NCBI GenBank assembly: GCA_041398785.1
Contig: JAWKUA010000022.1
Coordinates: forward strand, 1 to 64,000
DNA length: 64,000 nucleotides
Source of the DNA: Planctomycetaceae bacterium
Lineage (GTDB): Bacteria; Planctomycetota; Planctomycetia; Planctomycetales; Planctomycetaceae
Direction: 5' to 3'
Of this stretch, positions 1 to 9,518 are shown piece by piece. The translations under genes and the position numbers were made by a program. The notes below the pieces were generated by a model, which did no database searches, was not told where the DNA came from, and saw nothing but the letters and a program-made list of their open reading frames with translations. Within the stretch, counting starts at the first letter, position 1. Each line of letters opens with the position of its first letter.

Positions 1-1288
1 GGTTGATCGCTCGCACGTCCGCAGGCGGCGTCAGGCGATCCAGTCGCATTTGTTCCAGGCTGGCATTGTCGGCTCCGTCGCGCGACGGGAACGGGCGCCT
101 TCCCGTGAGCAGTTCGTACATCACAACGCCCAGCGAATACACATCCGCCGCGGCGCTGACGTCACCTGCAGAAATCAGCGACTGCAGATGTTCGGGCGCC
201 AGATACGGCAGCGTACCTCCGACCAGGCTCTGAGCGGCTCCCGGCGACTGCACTTCGGAAGACAGATTGAAGTCCAGCAGCATCGGATGTCCGTCGGCGG
301 CGATCAGAATGTTGGCCGGCTTGACGTCGCGGTGCAGCAGATTTCGACGATGCGCGTGCTGCAGCGCTTCCGCAAGCTGCAGGATGACGAAGCACACTGA
401 TCGAGGATAGCTGTCATCGGCCAGGTCGGTTCCGAAACCTTCCGGCATCGACGGCGATTCGTCGGCAAACCGCGGTTCGGTCGGCGTGCCTTTCGCCGCG
501 CCGCGCAGCCAACTGGCCAGCTCCGTTCCTGAGGACGGCAGCCGATCGTGACTGTTCAGTTTCTGAATCGCATCGGCAAGAGTCAGCCGGCCCAGAAACG
601 GCATGCACATCGCCTGCCAACTGCTGGAACGGTGTACCGAATAGACGGGCACGATTCCCGAATGCTGCAGACAGGCAAGCCGCTCCGGTTCATTGGACGT
701 GTCGCTGGAAATCTTGATGACGACGCAGCGATGGGCAAGATCCCGTTGCCGCGCCAGAAACACGCAGGCGAATGCGCCCCGACCGAGTTCCTCAACAATA
801 TCGAATTCCGGAAAGGCGGCGGTGAGCCGTTCGACGAGTTCCGCATCGTGACCAGCGTCACCCGCTTTTCGCAACAGACTGCGAAACGAGGAATCCGGTC
901 TTTCATACGCGGTCTCCGGACGTTCGCGGACAGGCCAGTTGGAAACATCGATCCCCAGCCGCCGGGAGTAATCCGCCGGGTCAACCGGCTGACCATGCAT
1001 CTTTCGAACTCGAAATTCCTCGTAGGCCAACTGCGAACGCCGGTCCTGTTCCGCGAAGATGTCGGGAAAATCCAGCACGTAGTCTTCAACCGTCCGGGGT
1101 ACTCCCGTGCGCCAGCCTCGCTCCAGATCCACGCGGACCAGCTCGACAACAATCTCCGCGTACGCCGGATGAGACGGCTGCGGCGCAAAGTCAACGGGGG
1201 CACAGGGAACACCGGACGCGATGGCGGCTTCGAATGCCTCAACGGCCGAATCCAGGTCGTGCGACTCACTGAGTTCATGCACGCTCAT
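1..1288 (-). CDS. Serine/threonine protein kinase, C-terminus outside the window
   Basis: The visible 428 residues hold a non-kinase N-terminal stretch of about 160 residues, then a eukaryotic-type kinase domain. The glycine loop is LGRGAFACVF (about 168-177) and the ATP-site lysine is in VVIK (K192). The catalytic loop is HRDVKPANIL (319-328) and the activation segment ends in APE (364-366). The usual DFG is DFN (339-341), a substitution I associate with planctomycete kinases. The frame runs off the left edge, so any membrane segment or sensor region is unseen. The start is the ATG at 1286-1288, which overlaps the end of the upstream sigma factor gene by 14 bases, so the two are probably translationally coupled. 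The role is probably phosphorylation linked to that sigma factor, which is inference from pairing. The kinase identity is firm; the substrate is unknown. Confidence 0.9.
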   Translation of the reverse strand, partial: MSVHELSESHDLDSAVEAFEAAIASGVPCAPVDFAPQPSHPAYAEIVVELVRVDLERGWRTGVPRTVEDYVLDFPDIFAEQDRRSQLAYEEFRVRKMHGQPVDPADYSRRLGIDVSNWPVRERPETAYERPDSSFRSLLRKAGDAGHDAELVERLTAAFPEFDIVEELGRGAFACVFLARQRDLAHRCVVIKISSDTSNEPERLACLQHSGIVPVYSVHRSSSWQAMCMPFLGRLTLADAIQKLNSHDRLPSSGTELASWLRGAAKGTPTEPRFADESPSMPEGFGTDLADDSYPRSVCFVILQLAEALQHAHRRNLLHRDVKPANILIAADGHPMLLDFNLSSEVQSPGAAQSLVGGTLPYLAPEHLQSLISAGDVSAAADVYSLGVVMYELLTGRRPFPSRDGADNASLEQMRLDRLTPPADVRAIN

Positions 1289-1919
1289 GGTCGCCTCCAA
1301 TGGCGGTGCGAAGGCGGTCGCGAAACTGCTGCAGCACGCGTTCAATCGTGCGCTTCGATCGCTGAGTGCGTTCCGCGATGCCGGAAACGTCGCAGCCTTC
1401 GATGCGCAGGTTGACGATCTGCGCATGAGATTCCGGCAGCGATTCCACCAGTTCGTCAATCACCATTCGCAGCAGAGCGATCTCCGACTGATCGCTTGCC
1501 GGAATGTCGCTGTGCGTCGCGTCGAAGTTGACGGTGGTGCCGACGTTCCTTTTCGCGGCGCGATGATGCGCCGAATGCGCCCGGATTTTATTCAGTCCGA
1601 TCACCAGCAGCAGACCCCACAATTCCTCGCCTTCCGGCACGGCATAGTCACCGCGCGCTGCGCGTCGGAAGAAGGTCCGGAAGACGGACTGCACGACATC
1701 GTCCGGGTCGACGCGAATGCGCAGATCATCGGCCAGTTGTCGTCCTGCGAGCGTTTCGAGACGCTCGGCATACCGCACAAACAAAGCCTCGGCCGCATCG
1801 TCACACCCGAGCTGTACCCGTTCCATCAGGGTCTGATCGGTCGTCGCGATGTCCGAAGCATTGATACGGGAACCGTCCGGCAACGGGCCACTGTCGGGAG
1901 TCGGTTTCGAGTTCATCAT
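1275..1919 (-). CDS. ECF-type RNA polymerase sigma factor
   Basis: A 214-residue protein with the two helical parts of an ECF sigma factor. Region 2 contains RIRVDPDDVVQSVFRTFFRR, matching the planctomycete sigma signature around DPDDVVQ. A C-terminal region 4 helix-turn-helix contains VNLRIEGCDVSGIAERTQRS followed by a basic recognition helix. Two adjacent ATG codons (1917-1919 and 1914-1916) could start it. The gene overlaps the following kinase gene by 14 bases, a layout in which the kinase is expected to control or respond to the sigma factor. No anti-sigma factor gene is visible beside it. The promoter it recognises cannot be told from here. Confidence 0.9.
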   Translation of the reverse strand: MMNSKPTPDSGPLPDGSRINASDIATTDQTLMERVQLGCDDAAEALFVRYAERLETLAGRQLADDLRIRVDPDDVVQSVFRTFFRRAARGDYAVPEGEELWGLLLVIGLNKIRAHSAHHRAAKRNVGTTVNFDATHSDIPASDQSEIALLRMVIDELVESLPESHAQIVNLRIEGCDVSGIAERTQRSKRTIERVLQQFRDRLRTAIGGDHERA

Positions 1920-2282
1920 CCGCCAAAAAAATGCAGGATTCCTGGTACAGCAGGCATTTTTGTGATGTGGCCCCGGATCGTCAGTGCGGCCCGTCTGTTC
2001 CCGGTGATCAGCAGCGCGCCATTCCGTCCGACATCGTACTTGAGCAGGCTTCCGGCACCGAACTCTGCTTTTTGTGGCCGGAAACCGGGCGGACTACTGC
2101 TGCCCTCGAAGTTCTCAGTCACTGCAAGTCGATCTGGCGGAGTGCGTCGAAGTGGCGAGTCACGATTCTGAGAACTTTGCGAAGGGTGTCGGTTATTTTG
2201 GCGGATCACTCAGCGAAAAGCTACTCACGGTTCCGGAGGCTTTGTGGCAGCGGGTCCAAAAGAATCACCCAAGGGTAGCTAA
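1920..2282. other. Intergenic region between divergent genes
   Basis: 363 bases between the sigma factor (minus) and the first giant gene (plus). It should carry the promoters for both. I see no convincing gene or strong hairpin. AAGGG nine bases before the ATG at 2283 is a weak ribosome binding site. Confidence 0.5.
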
Positions 2283-2963
2283 ATGATCATTGATACGATT
2301 TTTCGTTCACGTCGTCCGAGCCGGCTTGTTCAAACGCGGCGACGCCGCAACGTCAGAAGGAATCGCACCGAAAGTCGGCTGGAATCGCTCGAATCTCGGC
2401 TGCTGCTGGCGGCTCAGATTCATGGGACGGTTTATCACGATGTGAATGCCGACGGAATTCGCCAGCAGGATGAAGGCGGGCTTCCCAACTGGACCGTGTT
2501 TCTGGACCAGAATCAGAACGGAGCGCTGGACGCCGGTGAAGATTCGGTCCAGACGGACAACGAAGGCGACTTTCAATTCACAGGGCTTGCGGCCGGTGAT
2601 TATCGCGTGGTCGAAATTGTTCGCCCTGACTGGACCGCAACGAATCCCGCAACCGGCTATGTCGATGTCACGCTCGCGGATGGCGATGACTTACGAGTTG
2701 ACTTCCTGAACGAAGGGACGGCCGGCAGTGGGATCATCACCGGCAATGTCTGGACAGAGACATCAACAACGACGCAGAATCATGATCCGGAAGACACCCC
2801 GCTGTCGAATTGGACCGTGTTTCTGGATCTTAACGGTGATGGAGTCCTTGATCCCGACGAACCATTCCAACTGACCGACGGCGATGGCAACTACATGTTC
2901 ACCGGTGTTCTTGGGCTCCGCCGCATGCTGATCAGTTATGAAGTCGCCGCAGTTTGGCCCTGA
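2283..2963 (+). CDS. Open 5' segment of the first giant gene: export motif and SdrD-B-like repeats
   Basis: This segment reads for 226 codons from the ATG at 2283 after a weak AAGGG. It opens with a very basic stretch (RSRRPSRLVQTRRRRNVRRN) and the motif LESLESRLLLAA, the type of N-terminus seen on large exported planctomycete proteins. Two SdrD-B-like units follow. The first contains YHDVNADGIRQQDEGGLPNW and the second NWTVFLDLNGDGVLDPDEP, with aspartates spaced like a calcium-binding loop. The last 20 or so residues after GNYMFTG are out of frame, so the stop at 2961-2963 is an artefact of an indel at about 2910 and not a true C-terminus. Confidence 0.7.
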   Translation: MIIDTIFRSRRPSRLVQTRRRRNVRRNRTESRLESLESRLLLAAQIHGTVYHDVNADGIRQQDEGGLPNWTVFLDQNQNGALDAGEDSVQTDNEGDFQFTGLAAGDYRVVEIVRPDWTATNPATGYVDVTLADGDDLRVDFLNEGTAGSGIITGNVWTETSTTTQNHDPEDTPLSNWTVFLDLNGDGVLDPDEPFQLTDGDGNYMFTGVLGLRRMLISYEVAAVWP

Positions 2964-5304
2964 CGGGGTGGGATCCGCGTGACAACAACTTCACCGCCGA
3001 AGTTGTCGAACAGGCGAAACGACGGTGATGCCGGATTCTCGCCAACTGGCCGATCCCGAACAGTTCACTTCAATCAGCGGCCGAGTTTCAACGACGCCAA
3101 CGGCAATGGAATTCAGGACGCTGGCGAATCCGGGCTTATGGCTGGGTCGTGTTCGCGGATACGAACCTGAACAAATGGCCGACGCGCGGGAGAGGCCTCC
3201 GCAACGACGTCCGCCAGTGGCAAGTGCAATTATTCGCTATTCGGGCTGGAACCGGGCACGGTGCGAGTCGCGGAGGTGACCCACATCGACTATCGCCCGA
3301 CATCGCCCGCCAGCGGCTACCGAAATGGCCGTGGCCGGAGGAACGACGACGGCCAATTTCGGCAACCAAAGCTGCGCACCGACGCGGCCATCGGCGGTGT
3401 CATCTACGTCGACCGCGACGCTAGCGGAACTCGCGACAAGCCGGGGAAGAAGGCCTGCCGGGCATTACGGGTCTATCTGGACTTTGGACGAAGACGGCGT
3501 GCTGGATGCTGACGAACCCAGCATGGTGACGTCGGACGACTTGTTCTATACGCCCGACGACGAAGCCGGACGGTATCGCTTTGAGGCTGGCCGGAGGCAC
3601 GTATCTCGTCCGGCAGATTCTCCCGGACGTCCTGAGTTCCACACCGGTCGATGAGAGCCGCCAAGTCAGTGACGGTCGGTCCGCTGATGATCGCGACGAT
3701 ATCGACGGCGGCGACCGCTATCGTCCGAGCGAAATTCATGGCATCAAGTTCGAAGACATCAACGGCAATGGCGTGCGTGACGCCGGAGAACCCGGCGTTG
3801 AGGGTGTGACAATCTTCATCGATCTCGATCGCGACAATGTTTTCGATGAAGGCATTGTTTCGCCGACTCTGACGCTGGCCGATGGTTCGTACGAATTCCT
3901 CGACCGGAAACCGGTGCCTACATTGTTCGCGAAGTTGTCCCGGCTGGCTGGATTCAGACGTTTCCAATGACTGGTGGTGGCGATGGAATTCTGTGGCCAG
4001 GAGGTGTCAGCAACCCGGCTGTTGGGAATGTTTCTCCGGACCACATCACTGTGCCTGGCCGAGGCGAACCCACACCGAAACCGTTAGTCTGACGCCGCCG
4101 ACCACCGGGCGCGATTACCGACATGGTGGACGTGTTCCTGCTGTTTGATGACACCGGCAGTTTTACGTTCAACAGCCCGATTGTTCGAGCTGCCTTTCCG
4201 AACATCATCAGCGAACTGCAGACGCGGCTGCCCGGCATCGACTTGGGATCTGTGTGACGTCTGGAGGAATACGGCAACTTCGAGCTGAATACAGCACCGG
4301 CAGGCCGTTCATTCTGAATCAGCTGATCATCATTCCAGCCCGACAGGCTACACCGACGCGGAAGTGCAGGCGTCGATTCAGGCGTTCTGGATCATGGCTC
4401 CCGGGCTACGGCGGCGACCGTCCGGAAACAGTCATCGAAGCCGCTGTATCAGATGGTCACGGGAGCCGAAGCCGCTGACGGCAACAACGACGGCGACACC
4501 ACCGACAGCGGCCCGCCGGAGGCTATTCGACTCAGGTCAGTCCCGCACGAGCGGTGACGTTCCTGCGTTTTCAACATTCACTCCCGATACGGCTCATGGA
4601 GGCCTGGCCGCGTCCGGAACCATCGGCGGAGCGGGTTCCGGAGCCGCTGCCGATCATCATCACGGCAACTGATACCGGTTTCGCTTTATCAGCCGAAGGG
4701 CGAAACCGAGGGTGCTGGTCGGCGTCGACGGTCTGACTCTGCCGGTTTCGAGCGCGTCTCCTACAACGGCCGTGGAACGACGCCGTTCAGCAGCGGAGCC
4801 GGCATTCAGGAAACCATCACCGGTTCGAACGCATCAGCGCTTTGGTGGTCGGGCTGGGAACAACTGACTCGCCAACGACTGGATCCTCGTGTTGGTCTGG
4901 AAGCCCTCGCCAGTCTGATAGAACCATCAATCGCACGACAACGACGATCGCCAACGGCATCTGCTGACCGATCGACCCCGGCGATCCGTTCTACTTCAAA
5001 AATCGGCAGCGGCGGCGATCCTCTGGTTGGCAAATATCGCCGACGGAATCGTGGCGGCGATTGACGGTGCCGCCTGCTCCATCAATGTGAACGTGACTCT
5101 ACGGGCGTCTGATCCGCGAGTTCACATCGATTTCAGTCCCGGCGTGATCAACGGACTTGGTGCCGGAGATACCGCTACGCTTGACGTTACGTTTACCGGC
5201 GACGGACGTCCGCATCGCTTTGATCTGCAGTTCGTGCGCGAAGGCACGGACGTTGTCCTTCGGTCTGACTCCGTCGTGCTTGGCACCCCGGTTTCCGGTG
5301 AAGG

Positions 5305-6720
5305 TTGGGAACAGCGGAGGACTGCGAAGACGGTGAGCACAGGACGGCATCGACTTCGGCAACCAGCAGTGGTGCGTTTGTGCCGAATGTCGCCCCCAGT
5401 TTCACAGCCGGAGCAAACCAGGCCGTCGCGGAAGATTCCGGACCGCAGACTGTCGAAGCGTGGGCCACTAACATCAGCCCCGGTCCGCTCAGTGAAGCCG
5501 CTCAGGCTGTGGACTTCATCGTCAGCAATGACAACGCAGGCCTGTTTTCCGCCCAGCCGGCGATCTCACCGACCGGCACGCTGACGTACACGCCGGCTGC
5601 CAACGCCTTTGGTTCCGCAATCGTCACAGTGCAGATTCACGACAACGGCGGCACCGCCATGGGTGGCGTCGACACGAGTGCTTCGCAGACGTTTGTCATC
5701 GAAGTGACTGCCGTCAACGATCTCCCGACGGCCGAAGATGATGGCTACTCAATCGACGAAGACGGTGTGCTGACCATCAATGCCGACACGGGCGTTCTCA
5801 ACAACGACTCCGACATCGACAGCACGACTTTGACAGCGCATCGAGGCACCGGACCCGCCAACGGAACACTCGTGCTGAATGAAGACGGTTCGTTCACCTA
5901 CACCCCGAATGCTGACTTCAACGGAACAGACACCTTTACCTACTTCGTATTCGACGGTACGGACTTTTCCGATCCGGCAACCGTTGAAATCCGTGTGAAT
6001 GCAGTGAACGACGCGCCGGTTGGGCTGCCGACGATCGGTGTGACCGATTCGGGACTGGTCACGTTTCCCGTTGGCACGACGATAACCAACATCTTCCGGA
6101 CCGGTTCGATGTCGTCGGTTGTCGAACGTAACGGTTACTCCTTCACCATCACCGGCCTGAACACGTATGGCCTGATGTCGATCAATACGTCCGACTTCGA
6201 CGGTGTTCATCCGGATGGCGGCGGACTGCTGATGCGGCAGGCCGATTACGCTCGCTATCCGGTGATTGTGCGACGCCTCGACGGGCAGCCGTTTGGAATT
6301 CGCACCGCAGCAATTCGCGAAGACAGCACTGCATCGGGGCTGCAGCTTCCGATCTTTGGCAAGCATCACGAAACGGGAGCTTCCTTCAGCAACGATTTCA
6401 TCTTCGACCGTGATCCGACCACCTACGACGTGTTCGACTTCGCTGCAGCGGACGAACGATTCCTGTCCGTCGACTATCTGGTCATCTATCCCGTGGAAAG
6501 TACGGTTATCGAACCGATTATCACCACGCACACAATTGATTACCTTGACGTCTTTTCGCTGTCTGCTCCAACCGTGGTTCAGTCCGGCGATCTGCTGACC
6601 GCGAACACCGGCGACATCAGCGACGTCGATGGTCTCGGGACCGTTCAGCTATCAGTGGCTGCGAGACGGCTCGCCGATCGCCGGAGCCACCGCAGACAAC
6701 TATCTGCTGACGGATGCTGA
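5305..6720 (+). CDS. Open middle segment of the first giant gene: cadherin/Ig-like domains
   Basis: An uninterrupted segment of 471 codons inside the broken giant gene; its first ATG is not a true start. It contains an Ig/cadherin-like domain around NVAPSFTAGANQAVAEDSG and a cadherin-like Big_9-type domain. The latter has AEDDGYSIDEDGVLTINADT, then VLNNDSDID and YTPNADFNGTDTFTYFVFDG. A roughly 180-residue stretch (6010-6560) that I do not recognise follows. The last 25 codons are out of frame: one extra base near 6637 (CTCGGGACC where CTCGGACC restores the repeat) and one missing base near 6731 bracket an alternative-frame patch, after which the same frame resumes. Confidence 0.65.
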   Translation: MGTAEDCEDGEHRTASTSATSSGAFVPNVAPSFTAGANQAVAEDSGPQTVEAWATNISPGPLSEAAQAVDFIVSNDNAGLFSAQPAISPTGTLTYTPAANAFGSAIVTVQIHDNGGTAMGGVDTSASQTFVIEVTAVNDLPTAEDDGYSIDEDGVLTINADTGVLNNDSDIDSTTLTAHRGTGPANGTLVLNEDGSFTYTPNADFNGTDTFTYFVFDGTDFSDPATVEIRVNAVNDAPVGLPTIGVTDSGLVTFPVGTTITNIFRTGSMSSVVERNGYSFTITGLNTYGLMSINTSDFDGVHPDGGGLLMRQADYARYPVIVRRLDGQPFGIRTAAIREDSTASGLQLPIFGKHHETGASFSNDFIFDRDPTTYDVFDFAAADERFLSVDYLVIYPVESTVIEPIITTHTIDYLDVFSLSAPTVVQSGDLLTANTGDISDVDGLGTVQLSVAARRLADRRSHRRQLSADGC

Positions 6721-8130
6721 CAACGGCACATGATCAGCGTTCAGGTCAACTATACCGACGGCGGCGGTACTCTGGAAGTACTGACCAGCGACGCGATCGG
6801 GCCAGTCGGCGGAAGCACGAATTCCCCGCCGACCGGTGAACCCGTCATCACCGGCACACCCACCGAAGACCAGACACTTTCGGTCGACGTGAGCAGCATT
6901 GCCGACGCGGATGGACTCGGCCCATTCACCTATCTCTGGAGCACCGGCGCCACCACACCGACGATCACGCTGGGCGACACTGAAGTCGGCACGGAAATTT
7001 TCGTGACCGTGTTCTACAACGATGGCAACGGAACACTGGAAACGCTGACCAGTGCCTCCGTTCGGACCGATCGTTAACGTGAACGATGCTCCCACCGGCA
7101 ACGTCGTCATCAGTGGTACGCCTACGGAAGACGAAATTCTGGCGGCCGATGTCAGCGGCATCGCGGACGCCGATGGCCTTGGCGAATTCAGTTATCTGTG
7201 GAGCACCGGTGCGACAACGCCTTCGATCACGCTGGGTGATTCCGACGTCGGCAGCAGCATCACCGTGACCGTCAACTACACCGACGGTCAGGGCACGGCC
7301 GAATCGCTGACAAGCGTTGCCGTCGGCCCAGTTGCCAACGTCAATGATCTGCCGACGGGTGATGTGGTCATCGTCGGGAGTCCACTGGAAGGACACGTTC
7401 TGTCTGCCGACACGAGCGGTATCGCCGACGACGATGGTCTCGGACCATTCAGCTCTCTCTGGAGTAACGGAGCCACAACGGCCTCGGTCACACTCACCGC
7501 TGCGGACGTGGGAACCAGCGTCTCGGTCACCGTCAGCTACACCGACGGCCACGGCGCGGTGGAATTTCTGACGAGTGCCTCCGTCGGCCCCGTCGGCGAC
7601 GTGAATTCACCGCCGACTGGCAGTGTCATCATCACCGGCGTGCCGACGGAAGACGAAATCCTGACCGCCGACGTGACTGGCATCGCCGACGCGGACGGCC
7701 TCGGTCCATTCAGCTATCTGTGGAGCACCGGCGCCACAACGCCGTCGATCACGCTTGGCGACTCCGACGTCGGCAGCACTATTACCGTCACCGTCAGCTT
7801 CGTTGACGGCGGTGGCACCAGCGAATCACTGACGAGTGCCGCAGTCGGGCCGGTCGCTAACGTGAACGATGCTCCCACCGGACTTCCGATGATTACCGGC
7901 ATCGCTCGCAGTGGCCAGACGCTGAGTGTCAGCACGAGCGGCATCGCAGACGCCGATGGCCTGGGACCGTTCACGTACCAGTGGCTGCGAGACGGCGCTG
8001 TCATCGCCGGAGCGACCGGAACAACTCTGGTGCTCAGCACCGCTGATGTCGGAAGCCGGATCAGTGTGCAGGTCAGCTACGTCGATGGCCACGGCACTGC
8101 AGAAGGTCCATTGACAAGTTCCCCCACGGC
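6565..8130 (+). repeat. Six tandem Ig-like coding repeats, period about 260 bases
   Basis: Units begin near 6565 (degenerate), 6829, 7090, 7353, 7612 and 7875. Each codes for PTGxxxITGxxxEDexL, then GIADADGLGPF(S/T)Y and VTVxYTDGxGTxExLTS. The first and last units carry a QWLRDG(A/S)xIAGAT variant and the inner ones LWSTGATTP. The alternation suggests unit duplication within the gene. Confidence 0.85.
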
Positions 8131-9163
8131 GCCTGTGGAAGATGTCATTCTCGATCCGGGCGGCACCAAATTCTTCGTCGTCGATCAGTCTCGCCGACGG
8201 ACGTTCGAGTACGACGCCGATGGCAATGCTCTCGACAACAACCGCCTGAACACGGAAGAAGAAAAACCTCGCGGTATCGCCGCCAGCCCGGATGGATCGA
8301 CGCTGTGGGTCGTCGATGCCAAAGGTGAAGTTTTTGTCTATGACAGCGACAACAACCTGCTGGGCAACTTCGAAATCGAAGGAGTCGACAAGCCGGAAGG
8401 CATCACCGTTCACGGCGATGACCTCTGGATTGTCGACCGCGGCGAAGATCGAGTGTACTTCTTCGAAGGTGCCGCACCACGACGAGGAGGAAAGGCCGAA
8501 CCGACCTCCAGCTTCCGTCTTGATCGCCGCAATGGCAACGCGATGGACATTGTCACCGACGGCACGCACATCTGGGTCGTCAATAGCAATGCCAACGATC
8601 GAGTCTTCCGCTACTCCGTCGGCGGAACACTGGAAGGATCCTGGTCCATCGACCCGGTCAACGCGACCCCCACCGGGCTGACGATCGACCCCAACGACGT
8701 CAACCACATCTGGATCGTCGATGCCGGTACGGACAGCGTCTACGAATACGACGGAGCAACCGCGCTGACATCCGGTTCCGCTGTGGCCAATTCCGTGTTT
8801 GAATTGGCCGCAACCAACACCAATCCACAGGGAATCGCGGATCCGGCTCCCGCCGGGCATCCTGCCTCAACGGCACCCGCAACGCTCGTTCCTGTTGTGG
8901 TTCAGCCGCCAAGAACAACAACGGAACGGCTCGATTGTTCCGACGATTCCGTTCAGACGGCAACCGACGACGGCGACGCAGTCCAGGTCAGCACATCCGT
9001 CGAAACAAATGCGATCCGATGGCGAAGTTTGCTGCTGAAGAGTTCAAGGCCTTCAATCAGCACACCGACGGAAAGCGGCGGTTCACGGCTGATCGCCGCA
9101 GATGATGATGCTGCCGTCGATTCCGTGTTTGCGGACGACCTGCTGCTGAACGAATTGTTGTAG
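7052..9163 (+). CDS. Open 3' segment of the first giant gene: Ig-like repeats, NHL-like module, C-terminal tail
   Basis: An uninterrupted segment of about 700 codons, open to the natural stop at 9161-9163. It holds four of the six tandem Ig-like repeats (period 258-264 bases, signature ADADGLGPFSYLWSTGATTP). A module follows, beginning TKFFVVDQSRRRTFEYDADG (from 8167), with repeated blades such as GSTLWVVDAKGEVFVYD, DDLWIVDRGEDRVYFF and THIWVVNSNANDRVFRY. This resembles NHL or SMP-30 type beta-propellers. A low-complexity linker leads to a tail ending VDSVFADDLLLNELL, shared with the next gene. The true reading frame enters from upstream through an extra T near 7060 (GTTCGGACCG where GTCGGACCG is expected). 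Confidence 0.75.
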   Translation: MPPFGPIVNVNDAPTGNVVISGTPTEDEILAADVSGIADADGLGEFSYLWSTGATTPSITLGDSDVGSSITVTVNYTDGQGTAESLTSVAVGPVANVNDLPTGDVVIVGSPLEGHVLSADTSGIADDDGLGPFSSLWSNGATTASVTLTAADVGTSVSVTVSYTDGHGAVEFLTSASVGPVGDVNSPPTGSVIITGVPTEDEILTADVTGIADADGLGPFSYLWSTGATTPSITLGDSDVGSTITVTVSFVDGGGTSESLTSAAVGPVANVNDAPTGLPMITGIARSGQTLSVSTSGIADADGLGPFTYQWLRDGAVIAGATGTTLVLSTADVGSRISVQVSYVDGHGTAEGPLTSSPTAPVEDVILDPGGTKFFVVDQSRRRTFEYDADGNALDNNRLNTEEEKPRGIAASPDGSTLWVVDAKGEVFVYDSDNNLLGNFEIEGVDKPEGITVHGDDLWIVDRGEDRVYFFEGAAPRRGGKAEPTSSFRLDRRNGNAMDIVTDGTHIWVVNSNANDRVFRYSVGGTLEGSWSIDPVNATPTGLTIDPNDVNHIWIVDAGTDSVYEYDGATALTSGSAVANSVFELAATNTNPQGIADPAPAGHPASTAPATLVPVVVQPPRTTTERLDCSDDSVQTATDDGDAVQVSTSVETNAIRWRSLLLKSSRPSISTPTESGGSRLIAADDDAAVDSVFADDLLLNELL

Positions 9164-9197
9164 AACGAAGAAGGTAACAGGATTCTCAATACTCGAA

Positions 9198-9253
9198 GCA
9201 GCGGTGAGGCGACACCAGGCACACGCATTCCGTGTGCCGAAGCCTCGCTGCTG
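9198..9253 (+). terminator. Stem-loop downstream of the first giant gene
   Basis: GGCACACG (9218-9225) pairs perfectly with CGTGTGCC (9231-9238) around a five-base loop. An outer stem GCAGCGGTGAGGC (9198-9210) pairs with GCCTCGCTGC (9242-9251). No U-tract follows. A related stem-loop lies after the second giant gene, so it may be a terminator or an mRNA stabiliser. Confidence 0.5.
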
Positions 9254-9518
9254 ATTCGCGTCCAAAAATAAGAGGTCACCGCGACATAGACGTGCCAGTT
9301 CAAAAGCGTCTCTGGCCGGTGGGCCGACACATAGTCAGCCGTTGGCGTGAGCGACCGGTTCTGTTCCTCTGACCCGTGGCCGCCTGTGTGCGGTGTTGAT
9401 TCCAAACGTGTTGTATTCCGGCCGGCGAAATGGCAGCCCTCAGGCCGGCCAATGTCTGATCCCGGTGATTCGTCGTCAGCGACTGCATCAGCGGCAACTC
9501 AGAAGGAAAGGTCGATTC

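Larger units (their letters stand above)
2283..9163 (+). pseudogene. Giant secreted SdrD-B / VWA-like / Ig-cadherin-like / NHL-like protein, frame-disrupted
   Basis: One gene of about 2,290 codons whose frame changes more than ten times between about 2.9 and 7.1 kb. Read across the breaks, it holds an N-terminal secretion motif (LESLESRLLLAA). It then has about five SdrD-B-like units (2410-3970; pattern GxVxxDxNxDGxxDxGExG) and a VWA-like module with DDTGSF as a MIDAS-like site (about 4110-5340). These are followed by cadherin/Ig-like domains (5370-6010), an unassigned domain (6010-6560), six Ig-like repeats (6565-8130) and a propeller-like module (8160-8840). It ends in VDSVFADDLLLNELL. Several breaks are a lost base in a homopolymer, for example GTTTCAACG near 3088 where GTTTTCAAC restores the repeat. 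I favour sequence errors over decay, because every module stays recognisable. The protein is probably secreted or surface-bound. Confidence 0.75.

Noticed and set aside
2283..7077. Programmed ribosomal frameshifting in the giant gene
   Set aside because: Breaks are numerous, scattered and not associated with a repeated slippery site; restored homopolymer bases explain them better.
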